Source of the DNA: Bifidobacterium sp. ESL0775
Lineage (GTDB): Bacteria; Actinomycetota; Actinomycetes; Actinomycetales; Bifidobacteriaceae
Assembly (NCBI RefSeq): GCF_029395475.1
Contig: NZ_CP113917.1
Location: forward strand, 124,001 to 188,000
DNA: 64,000 nt
Reading direction: 5' to 3'
Positions within the stretch are counted from its first letter, which is position 1. The number at the start of each line of letters is the position of its first letter. The notes below the pieces were generated by a model. The model was not told the DNA's origin. It worked only from the letters and a program-made list of their open reading frames with translations, and did no database searches. The translations under genes were made by a program, and so were the position numbers. Shown here in pieces: positions 1 to 10,100 of this stretch.

Positions 1-2688
1 GCCGTAGCGGTAGTCGCGGTCGAGATGGACCCTCAGCTTCGGGCGGTGGGTGGTGACCTTGCGGATGCCGGTCACGCTCTCGCCGTTGTCCAGCACGATC
101 TGCGCCTGCGCCAACGTCATCGGGTTGGCGTGTGCGACATCGGTATTCTTGTAATACACAATGTCGCCGTCCTGCACATAGCCGTCCTTGGAGGAACCGG
201 TGACGCTGCCGATGCTGCCCGACGGCGTTTGCGCCACTCCCTCCGTGTAGGTCGTTGCCGGACTGGAGCCAGCAGCAACGCTAAAGTCGAAATCGCTTGG
301 CTGCGCGTCGCCGCGCTCAACCTCCGTCTTGAGCGTCAAGGTCGCCGAACGAGGCGTCACCGTCTGCTCGCACACCACGTTGTCGCCGTTGGTCAGCGCC
401 ACCGTGCCGGCCGTCACACTCACCGGAGTGGAGCCAATCTTGCAGCTCAGCGCGCTCATGACCTCGTAGCCCGGTTTGTTGGACATGTCCGTTGTGATCT
501 TCCAGGAACCTTCCGTGAACGACACAGGAAAACCGTCAGGCAATGACGTCGACGAGCCGCCAACAGAAGGCTTGGTAGAGGTCGGGAAATCGCCGGCTGT
601 CGCATGGCCGCCGTTGACATGCGTGGTCACCTGCAACGTAGGATTGGAACGTTTCAAACGCGTGAAGGTGCACTGTACGTTGGAATCCGCCGGCATCGTG
701 AATTTACCATTGGCGTCAACACTGACGGCCACGCCACCATGGGCCAGGTCAACGCACGAAAGGCTCTTGGAATACCGGTTCTCGCCGCTGACCGAGCCTC
801 CCGCAAGCGGGGCGAAAACCGTGTAGTCAGATCCATAGGCAAGATATTTGGGACCGATATGGTTGGCCTGCACGCCTGTCGAGGAGCCAGCCGTAGTGGC
901 GTTGGCGACCTCGGTGTTCGTCAAGTCTTCTGCAGACATCCTGAACTGGTCGGAGGCATCGTAACGCCCGCCAGGCAAGTCCACCTGAAGTTTAAGCATC
1001 GAGACATGCACATCGACCGCGTAATCCTCGACCTCGCCGCCCGTGGTCACGCCGGTCGGGGTGAGCCGCACGATGGCACCGCCCATGGAAACCGTTTGAT
1101 CGGTGATACGCACGCGTTCGAACGACTGGGTTTGTGTCCCTTCATTCTTAACTGCCGGCTGGGCACCATCGGGAACATGCCATGTCAATGTGGCTGATTG
1201 CCCCGTAGATAAATTCGACGGATCCAGCGAGCACGCAACCTGGTCGCTTCCCTCGTCGGTATCGTCAAAGGCCCCATCATGGTTCCAGTCGATCCAGCCC
1301 TTCACCTCGGCGTCCGCCGTGGATTTGCAGCTTACTTTCTGCGTGAACGTGCCTGTTGCATCCGGATTGATTTTGATGTTGTGGGTTGTGCCATCACGAG
1401 GCGCATCCGCCAAGCCGTCCTCATCGTTCTGAACAGTGCCCGAGACCTGGTCAGCGTGAGTGTCGTCCCAATCGGCATCAGCGGAGTGATGCGCCTGTGA
1501 TTCAGAATCCTCGTGCACGCCCAGACGAGGTGTCGGTTCGCTGAACCCGGCAAGTTTGGAGCTATTCGTCGCAAAGTCATCCCTGGCTTGCGAAAGATTG
1601 AATATCTGCCCATTCTCCATGGTGGTATCGGGATCGAGAATATCAACGGGGTTATATAACGTGCCAGCAATATCCGCGCCAAGCTTGCCACCGGTCCATT
1701 GCGGCTGGAACAACGAGCTGGCCACGCCATAGCTTTCGGGCGCATCGCCGAAATCGGGGAGCGCGATGCTGCCCAAGGCCACGCCGGTCTTGCCGCCGCC
1801 TTTGAGCGTCACATGGGCCCGCTGCGAGCCCTGCAGGAACATCACCGACGACGGACCGCTATGCGTATAGAAAGGCAACATGTTGGCGCATTGTGCAGCG
1901 TCGGAACGAAAACGCATGGTGTCACCCTTGAGCTCCGCCACCGAGTTCGTGGCGCAGCCAGAAGTGCGATAGCTGTCAAGCAGACGCCAAGTGGGTGTTT
2001 GGCCGATAATGCTGGATTGCGGCGTGGCCTTGATGTATTCCTCTTGCTCGTAATAACCGCCGCCGGAGATGGGATATTTGACCCAGTTGTTGGACTCGGC
2101 ATCAGCGAAAATCAAGCCTTGCAACGGCACTTCCGTGAATGGAGCGACACTGGTGGTCTCATTCAACGTTGATGACGGATCGCTGGCCGATGGGATGAGA
2201 TACGCGGAGCAGCTGAAATCGAACGAAAGCTTCACCCCGTCGTCTTTGTTTTCCAAACCGGTCACCATGGTGTTGGAGGAAGTGGATCCCCCTGGAGATA
2301 CCCCTTGGTTGTACATATATGGCAAACCATCGCCTGGCCATCTACCTGTCCGGTAGGTCCTCATCGGACGAGCGGCGGAGTATTCCTCGCCAGGCCCTCC
2401 CGCAGGAACCACCGAGCATCTGGTAGAGAACCAATGATCACTGCCGACTTGGGTTGGAGTGGCCCATACCACCTTTGATGTGGTCACGTCCTCTTCTTCG
2501 GTGTCGCTCCATTGCACCCAATTGATGGCATCGCGCAACCTGCCTTGGCCGCCTGTAGCCATCTCCTGCGGGCCAACCACCGGTGCAGGGCCAGCGTTCG
2601 CCGTTCCCGACACCACTACCCCGACCAGACCTATGGCAAGCGCGCCGACCAACCCGGCCAGCCTTGCAAGGCCTCTATGCCCCCGCAT
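1..2688 (-). CDS. GEVED-domain surface protein A (C-terminus beyond window)
   Basis: Exported cell-wall protein, first of three paralogues; 896 residues are visible and the frame is open to the left edge. The ATG at 2688 follows an AGGAG ribosome site and opens a signal peptide (MRGHRGLARL, hydrophobic core, likely cleavage after GTANA, about residue 33). Residues about 40-370 resemble the CshA non-repetitive adhesin region (DAINWVQW, FADAESNNW, DSYRTSGC, DFGDAP). A calcium-site-like GWIDWNHDGAFDD lies near 463 and GEVEDYAVDV near 553, the hallmark of GEVED domains. Two Ig/prealbumin-like repeats follow (HVNGGHATAGDF near 690, EVERGDAQPSDF near 787), then the start of the block that precedes the SpaA-like domain in the paralogues. 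Role inferred: adhesin or fibril subunit. The ligand is unknown, and any sorting signal lies outside the window. Confidence 0.85.
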   Translation of the reverse strand, partial: MRGHRGLARLAGLVGALAIGLVGVVVSGTANAGPAPVVGPQEMATGGQGRLRDAINWVQWSDTEEEDVTTSKVVWATPTQVGSDHWFSTRCSVVPAGGPGEEYSAARPMRTYRTGRWPGDGLPYMYNQGVSPGGSTSSNTMVTGLENKDDGVKLSFDFSCSAYLIPSASDPSSTLNETTSVAPFTEVPLQGLIFADAESNNWVKYPISGGGYYEQEEYIKATPQSSIIGQTPTWRLLDSYRTSGCATNSVAELKGDTMRFRSDAAQCANMLPFYTHSGPSSVMFLQGSQRAHVTLKGGGKTGVALGSIALPDFGDAPESYGVASSLFQPQWTGGKLGADIAGTLYNPVDILDPDTTMENGQIFNLSQARDDFATNSSKLAGFSEPTPRLGVHEDSESQAHHSADADWDDTHADQVSGTVQNDEDGLADAPRDGTTHNIKINPDATGTFTQKVSCKSTADAEVKGWIDWNHDGAFDDTDEGSDQVACSLDPSNLSTGQSATLTWHVPDGAQPAVKNEGTQTQSFERVRITDQTVSMGGAIVRLTPTGVTTGGEVEDYAVDVHVSMLKLQVDLPGGRYDASDQFRMSAEDLTNTEVANATTAGSSTGVQANHIGPKYLAYGSDYTVFAPLAGGSVSGENRYSKSLSCVDLAHGGVAVSVDANGKFTMPADSNVQCTFTRLKRSNPTLQVTTHVNGGHATAGDFPTSTKPSVGGSSTSLPDGFPVSFTEGSWKITTDMSNKPGYEVMSALSCKIGSTPVSVTAGTVALTNGDNVVCEQTVTPRSATLTLKTEVERGDAQPSDFDFSVAAGSSPATTYTEGVAQTPSGSIGSVTGSSKDGYVQDGDIVYYKNTDVAHANPMTLAQAQIVLDNGESVTGIRKVTTHRPKLRVHLDRDYRYG

Positions 2689-3080
2689 CTTCGGCTCCTC
2701 TCATTGAACCTTCTGAAGATGAACATCGACTTCTCAACCAATGCCTTTGAACTACAAAGAATCACTTCCATAATGCCACGTTCGACATAAGGCGTGAAAA
2801 TTAACAGACAAAATACGCCATCAAATTATATTTAGGAATCAACGAATTAATATCAATCGTTATAAATATTGAGCTATGAATGAATCATATCATATTCGTC
2901 AACGTTTGACACTGCCAAAACAAACCGAGCTACATTCGTAAGACATTGCCCAAAATCCCAAAACATCCGAATATTCATTGCCTAATTTTTACAATTTTAT
3001 TACATTTTCAATGGAAGAAACGGATGAAACCAACAATCGTACCCATATACAACAATTACACCGCCCGCTTCACACATAAT
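2689..3080 (-). promoter_or_regulatory. AT-rich upstream region of surface protein A
   Basis: No gene seen. The block at 2764-2779 (ACTTCCATAATGCCAC on the plus strand) recurs at a similar distance upstream of the two paralogues. Read on the minus strand it gives GTGGCATTAT, a possible -10 (CATTAT). The assignment as promoter is inference; no convincing -35 shared by all three was found. Confidence 0.35.
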
Positions 3081-3129
3081 ACGCGAATGGACGGCTGGGG
3101 GTATCGCTACCCTCGCCGTCCATTCGCGT
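3081..3129 (-). terminator. Hairpin downstream of surface protein B
   Basis: Perfect 15-bp arms, ACGCGAATGGACGGC at 3081-3095 and its complement at 3115-3129. The inner bases (GGGTA/TACCC) can extend the stem. It lies about 75 bp after the stop of the minus-strand gene. The T-run is weak, so terminator is the likely but not certain role. Confidence 0.6.
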
Positions 3130-3204
3130 CATTCACCACAGGCTGGCACCACCACCGACTCCGTCAGCGCCGGCACCAACCGTAGGCATCATCAGCGCTT
3201 GCGT

Positions 3205-6200
3205 TCACTCCTCACGCCGACGCAGCACCGAGGTGGTGCCGGACGATGCGGCGAAGCCAAGTCCCAATGCGACGAAGGCGATGATCACGATCATCGCGAC
3301 CCCGGAACCGGTGGTGGCCAGGCCGTGTGTGCCGTCCTTGAACCAAGCCGTCCTCAGCAAGCCATTCAGGCCCTTGGAGGGATCCAGGGTGAGCGTCATC
3401 GGATTGGCGAGGCGATGGCCCGCGGGAGCCTTGATCTCGGTGATGGTCCATTTGCCCCACTTGAGGCCGGTGACCCGGAACTTGCCGGGCGTCGGATCCT
3501 TGTCCAAGCCCGTGCAAGTCTCGGCCGTGCAATCCTGCACCTCGACCTTCGAGCCATCAGGGCCAGTGAGCTCCCAGATGGAGCCGCGCAGCAAGGTCGT
3601 GCCGTCCTCATCGAAACGGGACCATTCCAGCGTGCCAGGCTGATCCACATTCTTCAGCGTGATCACCACATCGGCGTCAGACGGGACGTTGAACGTACCA
3701 TCCGGGTTGACGATGATCGGGATCCCGTTGACCTTCACATTGAGGTCGCTCTGCTTGTAGCCGGCGTTCAGCAGCTGCTTGACCGAATAAATGCCGGGAG
3801 CCACGAACTCAGGCTGGTCGAGCGTCACATCCTGATCCGAGCCACCCTGCGGGGTCAGCTTAATCTTGGAGCCGTCGCCCGCTTCCGTGCCGCCGTAACG
3901 GTAGTCGCGGTTGAGCTTGACGGTCAACTTCGGCTGATGGGTGGTGACCTTGCGGATGCCGGTCACGCTCTCGCCGTTGTCAAGCGCGGTCTGGGCCTGC
4001 GCCAACGTCAGTGGCGTGGTGTGGTTGACATCGCTATCCTTGTAATACACAATGGCGGCAGATTCAACATAATTGGCCTTGTTGGAACCGACGACGCTTG
4101 CGATGCCTCCGGCCGGCGGGGCCTGCCCGACACCTTCCTCGTAGGTCACCGGTGCGCCGCCCACGGTCGGTGTCACAGTGAAGTTGAAGTCACCGGGCGT
4201 CGCGTCGCCTCGCTCGACCTCCGTCTTGAAGGTCAAGGTCGGCGTCTTTGGCGCCACGGTCTGCTCGCAGACGACATTCTGGCCGTTGGCGAGCGCCGCG
4301 GTCGCGTCGGTCACCGTGATCGGCGTGCTACCGGCGAAGCAGCTCAACGCGCTGGTGACCTCGTAGCCGGGCTTGTCACTCATGTCGGTCTCGATCTTGT
4401 AAGAGCCTGCATCGAAGGTGGCCGCGGTGTTATCGGTCATCGCGGTTCCGCTGCCGCCACTCGTCGGCGTCACCGTCACCGGGAAGTCGGACGGAGTCGC
4501 GTGGCCGCCGTTGACATGGGTGATGACCTTCAGCGTTGGATTCGCCAACTTCGTCTTGACATACGTGCACTGGATATTGGAATCGTATGTCGTCGGCGTC
4601 GTGATCTTGCCATTGGTCACCGTCACTTGCGTAGCAGGATTAGTGGCCAGGTCCTGGCAGCTGAGTTCGGTGGAATACCGGCTCTCTTCGCTGGCCGAAC
4701 CCGCGTCAAGAGGAGCGGCGAGCGTGTACTGCGTGCTCGGGTCGACCCGTGTGGGTGCGATCTGGGCCGATTGCTGGCCTGAGGCGCCGCCAGTCGTCGT
4801 GGCATTGCCAACAGTGCCACCCGCCGAATCCTTGACGGACATCGCGAATTGGTCCGTGCTGTCTTGGCGACCATTGGGCAGATTCATCAGCACGCTGATC
4901 ATGGGGATATAGACGTCGACCGCGTAATCCTCGACCTCGCCATTGGTGGTGGTGATGCCGGAAGCGGCAAGCGTCCCAACCGTACCGGAACCGAGCGGGC
5001 CGGTGTCGCCGGTGATGCGCACGCGCTCGAACGTCTGGCCGCTTGCGGTCTCGCCTTTCACGGATCGCTTGGCGTCGGTCGGAATCGTCCAGGTGAGCGT
5101 GGCGGTGCCTTGGGAATAATTGCCACCAGACGGAACCGAACCCACGCAAGGCACCTGGTCGCTCGCCTCGGTGGTCTCATCGAACACGCCGTTGTGGTTC
5201 CAGTCGATCCAGCCCTTCACGCGCGCAGCGGCGGTGTCGGTGGCGCAACTGACCGTCTGGGTGAATGTGTTACTGGTCGGCAGAATCTTGACGTTTTTAT
5301 CAGTCGGAGTGTTGTTGTGCGGCGCGGCGGCCAACCCATCCTCGTCGCTCAGCGCCTTGGACGGGTCGGAGGGATCGGTCTTGCCGTTCAGGTCATCCCA
5401 ATCGGCGTTGGTGGAGAAATGGCGCCGGGATTCCGGGTCCTCCCACTGGCCAAGCCTCGGCACGGAAGCGGCCATATCAGCCACCTTGTTGTTGTCACGC
5501 GCCTGCGAGAGGTTGAACATCGGCGAACCGATCATACCCGGATCAGGGTCCTGAGGATCATTCGGGGTGGTAGTGGTGGAAACGATATCGGTACCGAGCT
5601 CGCCACCCTCCCATTGCGGCTGCATCAACGCGCTGCCGACTTTGTAGTTGGCCGCGCCGGGTAAAGGCGTGACACCAGGATTGACCCCGGGCGCATCGCC
5701 AAAATCGGTGGCCGCCACGACGCCAAGGGCAATGGCGGTGACGCCGCCACCCTTGATTTCCACATCGGCCTTCTCCGAATTCTCGAGGAACATGACCGAA
5801 GACGGGCCCTTGGAAGGCCCACTATTGGCGCACTGCTCATCATCTGAACGGAAACGCATGGTGTCGCCATTGAGGTCCGCCACAGAGTTGGTGTTGCATC
5901 CGGTGGTGCGATAGCTATCGATCAGACGCCACTTTGGCGTCTTGCCGACTTCCGGAACAGGCGTGGCCTTGATGTATTCGTGCTGGCCACCCGCCTGCCA
6001 GTTGTTGGACTCCGCATCGGCGAAGACCATGCCTTGCAACGGAACTTCCTGATACGGCGAGGTAGGCACGGTCTCGGTGGTGTAGACCGGTCGTGTCGCG
6101 GATTGGATGAGATATGCGGTGCAGGAATATTGGAAGCTGACCTTCGCCGTCGGGGCCGCGTTCGCCAGGCCGATGGTCAACGTGTTCTCGTCGGCTGGAT

Positions 6201-6591
6201 TCGAGACCCTGTTGTTATACAGTTGGACCAGACCATCGCCATACCAATCGCCAGATCGGTATGATTCCAGTTGATTGCCGGCGCTGAGCGGGAAGCTGCC
6301 GCTCGGGTCTATCTCACAACGGGTGTTAAGCCAGTATCCGTTGCCGGCATCCGTGGATTTCATCCATCTCGCGGTATGGCCACTGAAGGCGGTCCCCGTG
6401 CTTGTGTCCCATTCCACCCAGTTGATGGCGGCGCTCAATCGACCGTCGCCGCTGGTGGCTGAGACTCTCGGGCTGATTCTAGGCGGATTCGCGTTCGCGG
6501 TGTTGGCGAACGTTATCGCGCCGGTCAGGGCCATGGCGGCTGCGGCCACAATGCCGGCAGTCTTGGCCAACCCTTTATGTCTGAACATCAT
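3205..6591 (-). CDS. GEVED-domain surface protein B with LATTG sorting signal
   Basis: Complete paralogue of protein A, 1,128 aa from the ATG at 6591. An AGAGGAG ribosome site is 5 nt from this second ATG but only 2 nt from the first (6594), so 6591 is preferred to longer in-frame starts. Signal peptide about 1-36 (MFRHKGLAKT..NTANA). A CshA-like region runs to DFGDAP near 297; GWIDWNHNGVFDE is near 465 and GEVEDYAVDVYIP near 553. Ig/prealbumin-like repeats begin near 693 and 792, with a YRYGGTEAGDG block near 895. An SpaA-like domain (LEWSRFDEDGTTLL..WTITEIKAPAGH) starts near 987, then LATTG near 1088, a hydrophobic segment and an RRREE tail. LAxTG is the motif favoured by class E sortases of Actinobacteria. 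No sortase gene is in the window. Likely cell-wall anchored; adhesive role inferred. Confidence 0.88.
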   Translation of the reverse strand: MMFRHKGLAKTAGIVAAAAMALTGAITFANTANANPPRISPRVSATSGDGRLSAAINWVEWDTSTGTAFSGHTARWMKSTDAGNGYWLNTRCEIDPSGSFPLSAGNQLESYRSGDWYGDGLVQLYNNRVSNPADENTLTIGLANAAPTAKVSFQYSCTAYLIQSATRPVYTTETVPTSPYQEVPLQGMVFADAESNNWQAGGQHEYIKATPVPEVGKTPKWRLIDSYRTTGCNTNSVADLNGDTMRFRSDDEQCANSGPSKGPSSVMFLENSEKADVEIKGGGVTAIALGVVAATDFGDAPGVNPGVTPLPGAANYKVGSALMQPQWEGGELGTDIVSTTTTPNDPQDPDPGMIGSPMFNLSQARDNNKVADMAASVPRLGQWEDPESRRHFSTNADWDDLNGKTDPSDPSKALSDEDGLAAAPHNNTPTDKNVKILPTSNTFTQTVSCATDTAAARVKGWIDWNHNGVFDETTEASDQVPCVGSVPSGGNYSQGTATLTWTIPTDAKRSVKGETASGQTFERVRITGDTGPLGSGTVGTLAASGITTTNGEVEDYAVDVYIPMISVLMNLPNGRQDSTDQFAMSVKDSAGGTVGNATTTGGASGQQSAQIAPTRVDPSTQYTLAAPLDAGSASEESRYSTELSCQDLATNPATQVTVTNGKITTPTTYDSNIQCTYVKTKLANPTLKVITHVNGGHATPSDFPVTVTPTSGGSGTAMTDNTAATFDAGSYKIETDMSDKPGYEVTSALSCFAGSTPITVTDATAALANGQNVVCEQTVAPKTPTLTFKTEVERGDATPGDFNFTVTPTVGGAPVTYEEGVGQAPPAGGIASVVGSNKANYVESAAIVYYKDSDVNHTTPLTLAQAQTALDNGESVTGIRKVTTHQPKLTVKLNRDYRYGGTEAGDGSKIKLTPQGGSDQDVTLDQPEFVAPGIYSVKQLLNAGYKQSDLNVKVNGIPIIVNPDGTFNVPSDADVVITLKNVDQPGTLEWSRFDEDGTTLLRGSIWELTGPDGSKVEVQDCTAETCTGLDKDPTPGKFRVTGLKWGKWTITEIKAPAGHRLANPMTLTLDPSKGLNGLLRTAWFKDGTHGLATTGSGVAMIVIIAFVALGLGFAASSGTTSVLRRREE

Positions 6592-7016
6592 GTCTCCTCT
6601 CGTTGAGACTTGTAGCGAAAGGTGAGTCACCGTTGTATCAAAGAAAGCTCACCTTTGAATTATTTAAACGCTACTTCGATAATGCCACAAAATGATAGTC
6701 GCCCGCCAATTATGCGGAAAATGAAACTTCTCATGCGTTTGCTGATTGTCGAAATGAATAGGATTAATCGTTATAAACTACCTAAACATTAGGTAAACCG
6801 CGGTCTTTTGCCGATACAAGCAAACGAAACACAAAACCCGTCGCACGAAGCAGCCCGACTTTGGGCGCTGCACGACATGGTTTTTGGGACTATAATGCTC
6901 TTTTCACTTCGCCTGCAGCGCCCGAAGCCCGATGGGCCATATATAACCAGACATTCCGGCCAAACCCGACACAAAAAGCCGATAAACCCCAAATAAATCC
7001 GACCGAGACGAATAAA
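6592..7016 (-). promoter_or_regulatory. Upstream region of surface protein B
   Basis: No gene supported; only short ORFs without ribosome sites. ACTTCGATAATGCCACAA at 6673-6690 matches the element upstream of protein A, 82 bp before the chosen start. The rest is moderately AT-rich with no repeat that I recognise. Confidence 0.35.
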
Positions 7017-7054
7017 AAGTGGGGCAACGGAAAGTGACTTCCGTTGCCCCACTT
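7017..7054 (-). terminator. Rho-independent terminator of surface protein C
   Basis: Arms AAGTGGGGCAACGGAA (7017-7032) and the exact complement (7039-7054) flank a 6-nt loop. On the minus strand the stem is followed by CTTTTTATT. It sits about 105 bp after the stop codon at 7160, as expected for a factor-independent terminator. Confidence 0.85.
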
Positions 7055-7159
7055 GGGCTAGTGGCTATTTTCTACTTCACCGCCAGTCGATGCGCGCGTG
7101 GATGGCGCACCGTGGCTGATGACCCGATTCGTGCGGCCATCAGCAGCCATGCGCTAATT

Positions 7160-10100
7160 TCACTCCTCACGTCGACGCGCCACGATGGTCTTGCCGATCG
7201 CCGTCAACAGGCCGAGCGCGGAGGTGGTTGCGGCCGCCACGACGACGACCCCGACGCTCGAACCGGTCTGGGAGAGCCTCGGCCTGGCCCCAAGTTCCGT
7301 GGACTGCGGGCCGGGCGTGATGATGCGCGGCCTGTGGCCGTCCTGGAACGAGGCGCGCTGCAAGAGGCCGTCGGTCGGGTTAAGCGGCAGATGGAGGGGC
7401 GAGGTGAGCTGGTGGCCGGCCGGGGGCGTGATCTCGGTGATCGTCCATTCGCCCCACGCGAGGCCGGGCACCCGGAACTTGCCGGGCGTCGGGTCCTGGT
7501 CGAGGCCGGTGCAGACGGATGCCGTGCAATCGGTGACATCGAAGCTCGCTCCGCCGGGCCCGCTCAGGTGCCAGGTCGAGCCGGGCAAGAGCGTCGTACC
7601 GTCCTCATCGAAACGGGACCATTCCAAGGTTCCCGGTATGTCCTCGTCCTTCAGCGTGATGACGACGTCCGCGTCCGGCGGCACCACGAACGTGCCGTCC
7701 GGGTTGACGGTGATCGGCGTGCCGCTGACGAGCGCGACCTTGAGGTCGGTCTGCTTGTAGCCCGCGTTCAGCAACTGGCGCACGGAGTAGGTGCCGGAAG
7801 CGACGCGCTGGCCCACGTCGAGCGTCACTGGCAGAGTGCCGCCACTTGAGGGGACCAGGGTGATGTAGGAGCCGTCGCCCGCCGCGGTGCCGCCATAACG
7901 GTAGTTGCGCTCGAGATGCACCGTCAGCTTGGGCTGGTGGCTGCGCACCGTGCGCACGCCGGTGACGCTCTCGCCGTTGGAGATCGCGACCTCGGCCTGC
8001 GCCTGGGTCAGCGGGACGCTGGGATCGGTGTCCTTGTGGTAGACGATGTCACCGACCTGCGTGTAATCGGGCTTGTTGGAGCCGGAAACGGTGAAGTTGC
8101 CGGTGGGCGCGTTCTGCGAGGCACCCTCCGTGAAGGTCTCCGGGCTGCCGCCGGACGGGGTGACCGTGAAGTCGAAGTCGCTGGGATGCGCCGTGCCGTC
8201 GCCCTGCACCACCGTGTTGAAGGTCAGGTGCGCGACGCCAGGCGTCAGCTCCTGCGTGCAGACCACGTTCTGGTCGTAGTTGAGCGGCACCTTGCCCGCG
8301 GCAAGCGGCACCGGCACCGAGCCGTTGAGCACGCAGCTCAGCGGGCTGGTGACGACATAGCCCGGTCGCGCGCTCAGGTCGGTGGCGACCGCGTAGTCGT
8401 TGCTGCGGAACGGATGGGCGGTGCTGTCTGGCATGGAGACCGCCGTGCCGCCCGTAGGCGTGGCCGTCACGGGGAAGTCCGAAGGAACCGCGGTGCCGCC
8501 GTTGACCCTGGTGATGATTGTCAGGTTCGCGGGCTTGCTGAACACCTTGCGCACGCCGGTGACGGACTGGCCGTTGGCCACCGCGATCATCGCGGCGACC
8601 GGGGTCAGTGGGCTTCCGGTGGCATCATCGGTGTAGGTGATGTCGCCATCCTGCTGGTAACCGGTCAACGAAGAACCCACGACCGTGTATCGGTGCGCGT
8701 TGACCTCTTTTTGCTGGCCTTCGGTGTAGTTGACCGTGTCGGTTGAGTTGCCGCCTTCGGGCGTCACATCGAAGTTGAAGTCGTTGGAGGTGGCCGTCCC
8801 GCCGTTGGCGTTGTTGACGATCGTATGGAGCTTCAGCTTGCCCGGCATGTCACGCACCACCCGCGTGCCCGTGACGTGCTGGCCGGGAGCCAACACGAGT
8901 TTCCCGCTCACCGGGTCAAGGGATACAGGCGAGCCCGTATCGGTATCGACATAAGTGATGGTGCCGACCTGCTCGTAGCCCGTGGGAAGCCCTGAGGGCG
9001 TCACCGTATAGTTGTCTCTGGGAATCGTATGCGAATCGCTACCGGTGCCGTCCGTGCTGTGGAACGCGTGCGTGCCGGAGGTGTCGCCCGTCACGTCGAA
9101 GCCGAAATCATCGCCGTTCTTGGTGCCGCCGTGGTTGTTCTGCACCACGGTGTTCATCACCAATGCCGGATCGCCCAAACGTGTCAGTACATAGTCGCAT
9201 TGCACGTTGGTGTCGTAATCGTTGGGCGTGGTCAGGTTTCCGCTGGAATCCACCGCGACGGGAGCGCTGCCATTGGACAAGTCGACGCACGATATCGACT
9301 GTCTGTAATACGACGGTCCACTGCTGCCGCCGTAGGTGACCGGCGTATCAACGACATATGCGTGGTTGGGAGCCACGCTTCGAGGCACGATTTGCACCGG
9401 CTGCAAGCCACCGACGTTCCCCGTGGTGGCGGCCGTGCTGATTGGCGCGCCACCACTGGTGAGCCTGATGTTCATGGTCACTTGGTCGGCGGGATCCTTG
9501 CGGTCACCGACGACCGTGGTGCGCACACTCATGGTCGGCACATGCACGTCGGCCTTGTAGTCCTCCACTTCGCCCGAGCCACTGGTCACGCCAGTAGGCT
9601 GCATGTTGATGATGCCGCCGCCTGGGTCCTGCTGATTTGTAATACGTATACGCATATACGACGGCTCGTCGTCTGCGGAAATCTGGCGCTTGGAGTCACC
9701 GGGGACAATCCAGCGCAAATTCGCCGAATAGCCGGTGGGCGACGAACCGTCCGCCACGCAAGGCACCTGGTCACTTGCCTCGGCGTTCCTCTGTCCGGGT
9801 GACGTAGCCTGGGCCGCCTCGAATTGCCCGTCATGGTTCCAATCGATCCAGCCGCGCACATCGCCGCTGCCGTGACATCGCACTTTCTGCGTGAATGTGC
9901 CATCCGTAGAGGGCAGCACCTTGATGGCGTGCGTGCTCGAGGGGATGTCGATGCTGTCCTCGTCGTTGGTCACCGGACCGGAACCGCCGGCGAAGGCGCT
10001 GTCGCCGTTGAGGTCATCCCAATCGGCGTCGGCGTCGAAATGCGGCCCCGTCTCGGCGTCCTCGTTGGCACCGAGCCTGGGGTCCGGCGCCGCGGTATCG

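Noticed and set aside
3199..4782. 527-aa plus-strand ORF over surface protein B
   Set aside because: Antisense shadow; the minus-strand frame has signal peptide, GEVED and SpaA-like signatures.
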